From Propionibacterium sp. (GTDB lineage: Bacteria > Actinomycetota > Actinomycetes > Propionibacteriales > Propionibacteriaceae), in the NCBI GenBank assembly GCA_012719335.1, contig JAAYAO010000264.1, positions 1-5,554 of the forward strand: a stretch of DNA of 5,554 nt, in the 5' to 3' direction. The notes under the pieces were generated by a model, which was not told the DNA's origin, searched no databases, and saw nothing but the letters and a program-made list of their open reading frames with translations. Shown in pieces: positions 1 to 5,554 of this stretch (positions within the stretch are counted from its first letter, which is position 1; each line of letters starts with the position of its first letter). Both the position numbers and the translations under genes were made by a program.

Positions 1-976
1 AACGACCCTGCCGCTGGTCGGCGGAGGCTTGCGAGACGGGCTCGATCGGAAGCCGCTGGGTGCGAGATCGGGCCGAGTAGCGGCTGATCCGGGCGGTGCC
101 GACGTCGACCACCGAACGGATGCCGGGGACGGTCAGCGAAGTTTCGGCGACGTTGGTGGCGACCACGATCCGTTGCCCGGGATGCGGGGCGAAGATGCGT
201 TGTTGTTCGGCCGCCGACAGCCGGGCGAACAACGGCACCACCTCGACGTCCCAGCGTTGGGCGTTGATCGCCTCCATCGCGTCACGGATCTCGCGCTCAC
301 CGGAGCAGAACACCAGCACGTCGCCGCGTTCGGTGCGGCGCAGTTCGGTGAGCGCGTCGATGATGCCGTCGGTCTGGTCGCGGTCGTCCAGGGGCCGGTA
401 GCGGATCTCCACCGGGTAGCTGCGTCCGGCCACCTCGATCACCGGGGCGTCGTCGAAGTGTTCGGCGAACCGGGCGGTGTCGATCGTGGCCGAGGTGATC
501 AGCACCTTCAGGTCGGGCCGGCGCGGCAGGAGTTGTTTCAGGTAGCCGAGCAGGAAGTCGATGTTCAGGCTACGCTCGTGGGCCTCGTCGATGATGATCG
601 TGTCGTAGCGGCGCAGGTCGCGGTCGTGGCTGATCTCGGCCAGCAGCACCCCGTCGGTCATCAGTTTCAACCGGGTGTCGCGGCCGGTGTGCCGGGTGAA
701 CCGCACCTGGTACCCGACCAGGTCACCCAGTTCGGAGTCGAGTTCGGACGCGATCCGGGTGGCCACGCTGCGCGCGGCGATCCGGCGCGGCTGGGTGTGC
801 CTGATCGCGGTGCGCCCCAGTTGCAGGCAGATCTTCGGCAACTGGGTGGTCTTGCCCGAACCGGTTTCGCCGGCCACCACGACCACCTGGTGGTCGCGGA
901 TGGCTGCGGCGATGTCGTCGACCCATGCCGTGATCGGCAGGTCGGGGTCGTACTCGATGCGTGGTGCGGCGTCCAC
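1..976 (-). CDS. hrpA: ATP-dependent DEAH-box RNA helicase HrpA, N-terminal 325 residues (3' end outside window)
   Basis: Superfamily 2 DEAH-box helicase, a family that unwinds RNA using ATP and acts in the cytoplasm on mRNA or stalled ribosomes. I translated the frame by hand. Visible are Walker [10 protein letters not shown] (residues 36-44), motif Ia TQPRR (61-65), DEAH (130-133), SAT (162-164), VFCSGER (222-228), motif [10 protein letters not shown] (273-281), then [12 protein letters not shown] and the start of motif VI, QRQGR (321-325), where the window ends. All catalytic motifs seen are intact. Bacterial HrpA is usually about 1,300 residues, so roughly three quarters of the protein (winged-helix, ratchet, OB-fold and the long C-terminal region) should lie to the left. 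The start is GTG at 976-974: an in-frame TGA immediately upstream (979-977, the stop of the stress-protein gene) rules out any earlier start. No Shine-Dalgarno sequence is visible, so translation probably depends on reinitiation after the upstream gene. The N-terminal arm before Walker A is short, about 35 residues. Identity is very secure; the exact start is fairly secure. Confidence 0.94.
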   Translation of the reverse strand, partial: MDAAPRIEYDPDLPITAWVDDIAAAIRDHQVVVVAGETGSGKTTQLPKICLQLGRTAIRHTQPRRIAARSVATRIASELDSELGDLVGYQVRFTRHTGRDTRLKLMTDGVLLAEISHDRDLRRYDTIIIDEAHERSLNIDFLLGYLKQLLPRRPDLKVLITSATIDTARFAEHFDDAPVIEVAGRSYPVEIRYRPLDDRDQTDGIIDALTELRRTERGDVLVFCSGEREIRDAMEAINAQRWDVEVVPLFARLSAAEQQRIFAPHPGQRIVVATNVAETSLTVPGIRSVVDVGTARISRYSARSRTQRLPIEPVSQASADQRQGR

Positions 977-1849
977 TCAGTGCTTGTGCGGACGCACCAG
1001 CGCCAGCGGGCAGTTCGAGTGCGCCATCAGCGCGCGCACCACCGCGCCGACCCCGAAGCCGGCGATGGTGTGCACCCCGACGTACAGCAGGTCGAGTTCT
1101 TCACTGCGGGCGGTCAGCTCCGGCACCGGGTGGCCCGGGATCAGCTTGACCTGCAACCGCACCTGCGGGTACTGCCGGCGCAGCGGGCCGAGCAATTCCT
1201 CCACGCCCTGTTCGACGGCCTGCTGGTGTTCGCCACCCTCGGCCTTGTCGCTCCAGTCGGCGAAGAAATGGTTGGGCGGTTGCCAGGCGTGAATCACCTC
1301 GAGTTCGGCCCCGCGCAGGGACGCCTCCTCGAAGGCCGCCTCCACCGCCGCCTTGCCGCGATGGGTGTTGTCCACCCCGACCCCGATCCGGCGGAATTGG
1401 CCGGTCAGCTCGGGCATGTTCGCCGCCGAGATCATGATCACCGGGCACTTGGAGGTGGCGGCCACCCCGACCGAGGTGGAGCCGACGAAGAGCCGTTCCA
1501 GCCCGGAGATCGAGCGGCGCCCGACCACCATCAGGTCGGCCTTCTCCGACAGCCGGGCCAGCACCCCGCCCGGGTTGCCCATCACCACATCGGAATGCAC
1601 CCGTTCGTGTGGGAAGCCGCTGCCGATCACCTTCTGGCGGGCTTCCTCCAGCACGTTGCGGCCGGCTTCCTGCAGGGCGGTCGGGTCGTAGACCACTCCC
1701 CAGGCGCCGGCGAGCACCGCATCGTCGACCGCGTGCACGATCCACAGGTCGGAGCCACGGTGTTCGGCGGTGCGCTGGGCGTAGCTGAGGGCCCGCATCG
1801 AGTCGTCGGATCCGTCCACACCGACCAGAACTCTGGGTCGTTCGCTCAT
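977..1849 (-). CDS. Tandem-domain universal stress protein (UspA superfamily), 290 aa
   Basis: Two UspA-like alpha/beta domains in one chain, as in mycobacterial tandem stress proteins of the Rv2623 type; such proteins bind ATP and modulate stress or dormancy physiology in the cytoplasm. Domain 1 (about 1-145) opens with RVLVGVDGSDDSMRAL and closes with VVGRRSISGLERLFVGSTS, close to the family motif G-2X-G-9X-G(S/T) but with Ser at the second Gly position. Domain 2 (about 150-288) opens with RIGVGVDNTHRGKAAVEAA and ends with VGVHTIAGFGVGAVVRAL, where the second Gly and the final G(S/T) are absent, so it may not bind nucleotide. I chose ATG at 1849 because GGAAGGA lies 7 bases upstream and RVLVGVDGS then sits at the usual distance from the N-terminus. 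An in-frame ATG at 1885 would add 12 residues rich in charged and polar side chains. The gene follows the flavin-protein gene by 46 bases, and hrpA begins directly after its TGA. Physiological role is inferred from the family only. Confidence 0.92.
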   Translation of the reverse strand: MSERPRVLVGVDGSDDSMRALSYAQRTAEHRGSDLWIVHAVDDAVLAGAWGVVYDPTALQEAGRNVLEEARQKVIGSGFPHERVHSDVVMGNPGGVLARLSEKADLMVVGRRSISGLERLFVGSTSVGVAATSKCPVIMISAANMPELTGQFRRIGVGVDNTHRGKAAVEAAFEEASLRGAELEVIHAWQPPNHFFADWSDKAEGGEHQQAVEQGVEELLGPLRRQYPQVRLQVKLIPGHPVPELTARSEELDLLYVGVHTIAGFGVGAVVRALMAHSNCPLALVRPHKH

Positions 1850-1856
1850 GATGGGG

Positions 1857-1863
1857 TCCTTCC
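1857..1863 (-). promoter_or_regulatory. Shine-Dalgarno site of the universal stress protein gene
   Basis: Read on the minus strand this is GGAAGGA, 7 bases before the ATG at 1849. It is the best ribosome-binding match in the gap and is the reason for preferring 1849 over the in-frame ATG at 1885, whose GAGGGG is only 3 bases away from the start. Confidence 0.6.
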
Positions 1864-1895
1864 GTGGTTCCCGTTGTGCATCCATTGTCCCCTCA

Positions 1896-2318
1896 TCACT
1901 TCTCGACGAGTCGCCCGGATACCTCGGAGATGGTCAACGCCACCCACAGGTCACGCTGATCGTCCACCCACGGCTGCGGATCGGGAGCATCGTGGGTCTG
2001 CGGGACACCGCTGGCGCCGCGGGCCAGCACCGACCACCCGGTTTGGGTTTCGGTGTCGATGTCGTCGATCTGGAAGGCGACGGTCCGTCCCGATGCCAGC
2101 GCTGCCAGCGCGCCCCCGTCGATGGTGCGGAACACCACCCGGTCGTCGTGCAGCACGTAATTGACCGGCAGTACCAGCAGCCCGTCGTCCCCGGACCACG
2201 CAACCCGGCCGACGTTCTGGGTGCGCAGCAGCTCCCAGCACTCCGCCTCGGACAGTGCCTCGAAAGTGCCGGCGAACACGTCCACGTCGGTTTCCCTCTC
2301 GTCCACGGGTAGCTTCAC
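1896..2318 (-). CDS. Pyridoxamine 5'-phosphate oxidase-like flavin-binding split-barrel protein (Pyridox_ox_2 type), 140 aa
   Basis: Small one-domain protein of the FMN-binding split-barrel superfamily. The layout matches the Pyridox_ox_2 group: LSEAECWELLRTQNVGRVAW (22-41), PVNYVLHDDRVVFRT (51-65), VAFQIDDIDTETQTGWSVLARG (80-101) and a C-terminal PWVDDQRDLWVALTISEVSGR (116-136). The length of about 140 residues is normal for the group. Members typically bind FMN or a related cofactor; the substrate is mostly unknown, and the name does not imply vitamin B6 synthesis. The start is GTG at 2318, which overlaps the TGA of the upstream chaperone-like gene in a GTGA arrangement and suggests translational coupling. 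GAGGAG lies upstream but only 2 bases from this GTG. A second in-frame GTG at 2306 would be 14 bases away, so the start is slightly uncertain. Sitting next to a universal stress protein suggests a redox or stress role, which is inference. Confidence 0.88.
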   Translation of the reverse strand: MKLPVDERETDVDVFAGTFEALSEAECWELLRTQNVGRVAWSGDDGLLVLPVNYVLHDDRVVFRTIDGGALAALASGRTVAFQIDDIDTETQTGWSVLARGASGVPQTHDAPDPQPWVDDQRDLWVALTISEVSGRLVEK

Positions 2319-3232
2319 GACTCCTCGAAAGTGGTGCGTCCACCCAGCTTACTGGCCAGTTCTTCGTCGATGCCGTCGGCCACTTCGGAGATCAGATGCA
2401 CCGCCTGGTGCAGGTGCGCCGGGACGAACGGGTGGGCGAACACCGACAGGGTGACGAACACCCGGTCGCGGATCAGGTGGAACTTCACCATCCGGGCGTC
2501 GGCGTTCAGATCGTTGAGCACTTCGGCCGCCCGGGATCGTCCGGTGACGTCGTGCACCACCGCGGAGAACAGGATCACCTCCCGGAAGTCGGTGGAGCTG
2601 CGCAGGAACAACATCGTGGAGCCGACCCGCAGCGCGAAGTCACCCTCGTCGTCGCGCACCGGGGCGTGACCGAACATCTGGGTCAGCTCGGTGTCGATCA
2701 GCTCCTCCAGGTGCCGGCGGGTGCGCGGCAGGGTGGCCTCGATGTCGTCGGGGTCGAAGGGGGTGTCGGCGACCTCCTCGGCCGGTGGCGGCTGCAGGAT
2801 CTCGGCGAGTTGGTCTGGGGCCAGGAACACCGGGTGCTGCACCTGGTAGACGTCACGCAGCGTGTTCACCGTCAACGCGGCCAGGTCGGCGGCCCGCTCG
2901 TGGGGCAGCACCGTCCAGAAGTTCGGGTTGGGGTGTTCGCCCTCGGCGGTCGGGTCCGACCACCCCAGGTTCGACATCGCGTCCAACTGTTCGTTGCTGA
3001 GCTGCCAGGCCTCCCCCAGCGAGGCGTTGCTGGAGGCGGTGACCAGCAGGGTGTCGCGGTCCAGGGCGTGGAAGCGGACGTAGGGCACCTCGTCGGCACC
3101 CACGGCCACACACCCGATGGTCAGATCCTCGGTGTCGTCGATCACCGAAATGACCTCGGCCAGCCGGTCGGTGAAAGCCGCCCACGACTGTGCCGTGCTG
3201 CGATCGAGATCGAAATCGTCGTACTCGGGCAT
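2315..3232 (-). CDS. Two-domain TY-Chap/YbjN-like putative peptide-binding chaperone, 305 aa
   Basis: Soluble acidic protein with no signal peptide or membrane segment. It seems to hold two related alpha/beta domains: an N-terminal one (about 10-135) with SWAAFTDRLAEVISVI, YVRFHALDRDTLLVTASS and NFWTVLP, then a Pro/Glu-rich linker (about 147-165), then a YbjN-like domain (about 168-298) with LIDTELTQMFGHAPVRDDEGDF, a beta strand around 201-210, VILFSAVVHDVTGRSRAAEVLNDLN, and FVTLSVFAHPFVPAHLHQAV. This resembles the actinobacterial proteins annotated as T3SS (YopN, CesT) and YbjN peptide-binding chaperones (TY-Chap families). That is a fold-level prediction; no client protein is known to me. 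The ATG at 3232 is preceded by GGGGAGAGGA, a convincing ribosome-binding site. The gene leads a probable four-gene operon from the promoter at 3259-3286, and its stop overlaps the start of the flavin-protein gene by 4 bases. The family call is moderately sure, the coding status very sure. Confidence 0.85.
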   Translation of the reverse strand: MPEYDDFDLDRSTAQSWAAFTDRLAEVISVIDDTEDLTIGCVAVGADEVPYVRFHALDRDTLLVTASSNASLGEAWQLSNEQLDAMSNLGWSDPTAEGEHPNPNFWTVLPHERAADLAALTVNTLRDVYQVQHPVFLAPDQLAEILQPPPAEEVADTPFDPDDIEATLPRTRRHLEELIDTELTQMFGHAPVRDDEGDFALRVGSTMLFLRSSTDFREVILFSAVVHDVTGRSRAAEVLNDLNADARMVKFHLIRDRVFVTLSVFAHPFVPAHLHQAVHLISEVADGIDEELASKLGGRTTFEES

Positions 3233-3236
3233 CTGG

Positions 3237-3246
3237 TCCTCTCCCC
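3237..3246 (-). promoter_or_regulatory. Shine-Dalgarno site of the TY-Chap/YbjN-like gene
   Basis: On the minus strand this purine run is GGGGAGAGGA, ending 4 bases before the ATG at 3232. It is the strongest ribosome-binding match in the window and fixes that start. Confidence 0.65.
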
Positions 3247-3258
3247 TTGCCTGCCCCG

Positions 3259-3286
3259 ACGCTAGCGCACTCGGCGACGGTGTCAG
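3259..3286 (-). promoter_or_regulatory. Candidate sigma-A-type promoter of the four-gene stress-protein/hrpA run
   Basis: On the minus strand, CTGACA (3286-3281, five of six bases of TTGACA) is followed after 16 bases by TAGCGT (3264-3259), which fits the actinobacterial TANNNT -10 pattern. Transcription would begin near 3252, giving a leader of about 20 bases that contains the purine-rich ribosome-binding site before the ATG at 3232. The -35 box overlaps the stop codon of the permease gene. The element was found by eye. Confidence 0.5.
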
Positions 3287-4215
3287 TGCAACAGCACCGC
3301 CATCACGAACATCGAGGCGATCGAACCGATGGTGGTCCAGAAGACCGTGTCGCGGGCCAACACCAGGGCCCGGTTGTAGGTGGCGGCGATCACGAAGACG
3401 TTCTGGGCGCTGGGCAGCCCCGCGATCACGGTCACCGCGAGCACCTCGGCCGGGCCCAGGTGCCAGACATGGGCGGCGAGCAGGTAGCCGATCAGCGGTT
3501 GCACGATCAGTTTCAGGATCACGATGGTGCCGACCTGGGTGATCGGCTCACCGCGGCCCGGGCGGGGGCTGAGCCGCAGGGACATACCGAAGGCGATCAG
3601 GTTCATCGGCACCGCCAGGTCACCGAGCAGGCCCAGCGAATCGTTGATCACCACCGGCAGCTCGATCGCGGTGACCGCCAGCAGCACCCCGATGATGGCG
3701 CCCACGGTGATCGGGTTGCGGAACGGCCGGGTCAGCACCGTGAGCGGGGTCAGCTTCTCGCGACGTTCCCGGGCCAGGGTGAGGTCCAGCACCGTCAGCC
3801 CGAGTGGTTGCAGGAACAGCACCTGGGTCAGCAGCATCGGCAGCACCGCGGTGACGTCACCGATCACGTAGGCGGCGATCGGCAGGCCGAGGTTGGCGGC
3901 ATTCACGTAGGACGAGGCGAAGGTGCCGATCACCAGATCGGGCAGGCTGCGTTTCCACACCCAGCGGCCCAACACCAGCCAGATCACCGACACCAGGGCC
4001 ACCGAGCCGATCGAGGCGCCCAGGTGGTGGGTGAACAGGGCCCGAAGGTCGGCCTCGGCCAGCATCGTGGCCACCAGCGCGGGGGTGGCGACCATGAACG
4101 ACACCCGGGCGAAGAGTCGCTGGCCCTTGGCGTCGGCGATGCCCACGTGCGCCAGCAGCATGCCGACCACGATCACGACACCGACCACTCCGAAGCCGGT
4201 CAGGACTCCCTGCAC
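3283..4215 (-). CDS. AEC-family (auxin efflux carrier-like) membrane permease, 310 aa
   Basis: Inner-membrane transporter of the AEC family (Mem_trans), whose bacterial members export or exchange small organic acids such as malate or malonate, or have unknown substrates. About ten hydrophobic segments can be seen, roughly at 5-25, 37-55, 67-87, 95-118, 125-145, 168-190, 198-217, 228-250, 256-277 and 285-309, with a charged central loop (LARERREK, 147-154) between the two five-helix halves. Family hallmarks are SSYVNAANLGLPIAAY (101-116) in segment 4 and GLPSAQNVFVIAATYN (266-281) in segment 9, together with VATPALV near the N-terminus. The length is typical. The start is GTG at 4215; it gives the usual AEC N-terminus (MQGVLTGFGVVGVVIVVG) and the transcript may be leaderless, since TACCAT lies 6 bases upstream and no ribosome-binding site is visible. 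An ATG at 4223 is out of frame. Neighbouring genes give no substrate clue. Confidence 0.92.
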   Translation of the reverse strand: MQGVLTGFGVVGVVIVVGMLLAHVGIADAKGQRLFARVSFMVATPALVATMLAEADLRALFTHHLGASIGSVALVSVIWLVLGRWVWKRSLPDLVIGTFASSYVNAANLGLPIAAYVIGDVTAVLPMLLTQVLFLQPLGLTVLDLTLARERREKLTPLTVLTRPFRNPITVGAIIGVLLAVTAIELPVVINDSLGLLGDLAVPMNLIAFGMSLRLSPRPGRGEPITQVGTIVILKLIVQPLIGYLLAAHVWHLGPAEVLAVTVIAGLPSAQNVFVIAATYNRALVLARDTVFWTTIGSIASMFVMAVLLH

Positions 4216-4221
4216 CGGCTC

Positions 4222-4227
4222 ATGGTA
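4222..4227 (-). promoter_or_regulatory. Candidate -10 element for a leaderless permease transcript
   Basis: On the minus strand this is TACCAT, a match to TANNNT, ending 6 bases before the GTG at 4215. A start site 7 bases downstream would place +1 on the G of GTG, the arrangement of mycobacterial leaderless genes. No -35 match is present at the usual distance (the sequence there is CCCGCC). Confidence 0.38.
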
Positions 4228-4234
4228 AGGCAGT

Positions 4235-4250
4235 CCCGCACGCCGGCGGG
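4235..4250 (-). terminator. Small GC-rich hairpin after the NERD-type helicase gene, possible terminator
   Basis: CCCGC and GCGGG form a perfect 5-bp stem around a 6-base loop, 10 bases past the helicase stop codon. No T-run follows, so it is not a classical intrinsic terminator. G+C-rich actinomycetes often have such hairpins, but a stem this short also arises by chance. Confidence 0.25.
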
Positions 4251-4260
4251 CCGATTCCGG

Positions 4261-5554
4261 TTACCCGGTGGTGGGCAGGGCGAGCCCGAGCTCGGCCATG
4301 TTCGCGGTGTCACCGACCACGACCAGGGTGTGTCGGGCCCGGGAGCACCCGATGTAGAAGCGTTCGGTGGCCCGGTGCCGGGCCTCGTGCTCGTTGATGC
4401 ACAGCACCACCGCGGCGCGTTGCAGGCCCTTGCAGCCGAGCACGTGGGCGTGGAAGACCTCGTTGCGGTCGAAGAAGGTGTCCCAGTACCCGGCCAGCCC
4501 CAGGTGGCGTTGCCGTTCGATCTGCACCGGGTGTCGCGACCCGGTGGTCAGCACCAGGATGTCGCCGCGTGGCACGCCTTCGTTGAGCAGCCGTTGCACC
4601 TGCCGGTCGGTCTCGTCCAGTACCCGCTCCGGGGGGCAGTCGGCGACCCGCACCGGCGGACCGCTCGCTTCGGGGGCGCCGGCCTCGGGCAGCAGCGGCG
4701 CGAAGGTGGCCGCGATCTGCCGGGTGTTGCGCAGGTTGGTGTCCAGCCCGATCGCGACCAGGGGGATCGGTGGCTCGACGGCCCGGTCGTAGAGGTGCCG
4801 GTTCGGGTCGCGGTACACGAAGAATCCGCCGGCCACCTCGTCGCGCAGGGCGGCGATCAGCGGTGGCCACCAGCGATCGGCGATGTCGTGACCGTCGTCG
4901 ACGATGATCGTGTCGAAGAGTTCGGCCGCCGGCAGCCGCAGTACCCGGTCACCGACCTGCTCGGGAAAGTCGCGCTCCCAGAAGTCGGAGTCGGTGCGAT
5001 CACCGGCCGATACTCCCCAACTGCGGCCGAGTTCCTCGAAGGTGCCGACGAAGGCGGGGCGCTCGGCGGCCGGCACCCCGGCCACGGCCCGTTTCAGTTG
5101 TTCGCCGTGGCCGATCGAGTAACAGACCAGGGCCACGCGTTGCCCGGGGCTGCCGGGCCGTCCCCGGGTGAGTTCGCGGGCCTGCACCAGCGCCAGGGTG
5201 GACTTGCCGGTGCCGGCGGTACCGCGCACCTCGGCGCGATGCACCCGACGCAGGGTGTGCAACACCCGGGCCTGTTCGGCGGTCAACCGGGTGGTCAGCG
5301 CGGTGGGGCCGTCCGGGCCGTGATCGACCGGTGGGGGCTGGGCGCCGCTGAGAATCTCGACGATCAGGTCGACCTCGTCGGGGCGCGGGGGGCGTCCGTT
5401 GTGGTGGTCGTGGGAGAGGATCTCGCGCATCCGGGTGGCCAGGTGTTGCTGGTCCCCGGCGGCGTGCACCCCGGTGCGCGGGCAGTCGGGCATCGCGAAA
5501 TCCGGGGGCAGGTCCACGTCCGGGGTGATCAGGCAGTGCTGTACCCGCAGGGTG
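4261..5554 (-). CDS. NERD-type UvrD-like superfamily 1 helicase, C-terminal part (5' end outside window)
   Basis: Superfamily 1 ATPase core of about 340 residues. Numbering from the GTG at 5517: a Q-motif-like RLTAEQARVLHTL (77-89), Walker A GTAGTGKST (99-107), motif Ia region ALVCYS (129-134), motif II region IIVDDGHD (204-211), motif III region FFVYRDPNRHLY (232-243), NLRNTRQI (261-268), KGLQRAAVVL (363-372) and motif VI FYIGCSRARHTL (387-398). The protein ends at TAA 4263-4261. Although GTG at 5517 could be read as a start, the frame stays open to the edge and the extra residues (RVQHCLITPD, then VDLPPDFAMPD) look like the end of a NERD nuclease-related domain, often fused to such helicases. 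I therefore treat the gene as truncated. Motif II has Asp-Asp where DExQD has Asp-Glu and His in place of Gln, motif III has Arg for Gln, and motif V has Gln for Glu. ATPase activity may be weakened. The role, probably DNA repair or processing, is inferred. Confidence 0.85.
   Translation of the reverse strand, partial: TLRVQHCLITPDVDLPPDFAMPDCPRTGVHAAGDQQHLATRMREILSHDHHNGRPPRPDEVDLIVEILSGAQPPPVDHGPDGPTALTTRLTAEQARVLHTLRRVHRAEVRGTAGTGKSTLALVQARELTRGRPGSPGQRVALVCYSIGHGEQLKRAVAGVPAAERPAFVGTFEELGRSWGVSAGDRTDSDFWERDFPEQVGDRVLRLPAAELFDTIIVDDGHDIADRWWPPLIAALRDEVAGGFFVYRDPNRHLYDRAVEPPIPLVAIGLDTNLRNTRQIAATFAPLLPEAGAPEASGPPVRVADCPPERVLDETDRQVQRLLNEGVPRGDILVLTTGSRHPVQIERQRHLGLAGYWDTFFDRNEVFHAHVLGCKGLQRAAVVLCINEHEARHRATERFYIGCSRARHTLVVVGDTANMAELGLALPTTG

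Noticed and set aside
1850..1885. Twelve-residue N-terminal extension of the universal stress protein from ATG at 1885
   Set aside because: The ATG at 1849 has a better-spaced ribosome-binding site and gives the normal family N-terminus. The extension stays possible, since GAGGGG lies before 1885.
1850..1895. Separate promoter or DosR-type palindrome before the stress-protein gene
   Set aside because: I looked for TANNNT with a -35 and for a GGGAC-type palindrome; only a lone GGGGAC half-match is present. Transcription from the upstream operon promoter is simpler.
29..2164. A 711-codon plus-strand open frame opposite hrpA, the stress-protein gene and the flavin-protein gene
   Set aside because: Over hrpA and the stress-protein gene it is codon-aligned with the minus-strand frames, so its stops would need the sense codons TTA, CTA or TCA, which are rare in this G+C-rich DNA. 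Its protein has no recognisable domain, while the opposite strand encodes clear families.
2255..3265. A 336-codon plus-strand open frame opposite the TY-Chap/YbjN-like gene
   Set aside because: Low-complexity, Arg/Gly/His/Val-rich translation without a domain; an antisense shadow of a well-supported gene that has its own promoter and ribosome-binding site.
3261..3266. GCTAGC palindrome upstream of the TY-Chap/YbjN-like gene, as an operator
   Set aside because: A six-base palindrome is expected by chance and here it is explained by the TAGCGT -10 element that it overlaps.
1..5554. CRISPR arrays, tRNA or rRNA genes, insertion sequences, attachment sites, toxin-antitoxin pairs
   Set aside because: No repeated spacers, cloverleaf-like segments, transposase or integrase frames or terminal inverted repeats were seen; nearly every base lies in one of the six minus-strand genes.
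4261..5554. The NERD-type helicase as part of an anti-phage defence system with the permease
   Set aside because: NERD-helicases do occur near defence genes, but the neighbours here are a metabolite permease and a stress-type operon with no nuclease, sensor or toxin partner. The sequence to the right, which could change this view, is not available.

Overview
The window is G+C-rich chromosomal DNA with dense, single-direction gene packing. GTG starts are common and the codons TTA, CTA and TCA are rare. Together with TANNNT-type -10 elements and the protein families present (tandem-domain universal stress protein, Pyridox_ox_2-type flavin protein, YbjN/TY-Chap protein, short actinobacterial-style HrpA), this points to an actinomycete, probably Mycobacteriales. 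The genus cannot be fixed from the sequence alone. Every gene I can support is on the minus strand, so transcription runs from high to low coordinates.

In order of transcription: (1) 5554-4261 is the C-terminal part of a NERD-type UvrD-like superfamily 1 helicase whose start lies outside the window. (2) A 45-base gap holds a small GC hairpin and a -10 element placed for a leaderless start. (3) 4215-3283 is an AEC-family (auxin efflux carrier-like) ten-helix permease. (4) A good promoter (CTGACA, 16 bp, TAGCGT) overlaps the permease stop codon. (5) 3232 down to the left edge is a four-gene run that looks like one operon: a two-domain TY-Chap/YbjN chaperone-like protein, a small pyridoxamine-phosphate-oxidase-like flavin protein (4-base overlap), a tandem universal stress protein (46-base gap), and the DEAH-box RNA helicase HrpA (GTG directly after the stress-protein TGA, same frame). 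HrpA is cut by the left edge within helicase motif VI.

The four-gene run joins a putative chaperone, a flavin-binding barrel, an adenine-nucleotide-binding stress protein and an RNA helicase. A role in stress or dormancy physiology is a reasonable inference but is not shown by the sequence. I found no RNA genes, CRISPR arrays, insertion sequences, attachment sites or phage genes. Nothing here amounts clearly to a new defence or mobile system. The most unusual points are the altered motifs II, III and V of the NERD-type helicase, the in-frame TGA-GTG junction between the stress protein and HrpA, and the loss of the nucleotide-binding motif in the second stress-protein domain.
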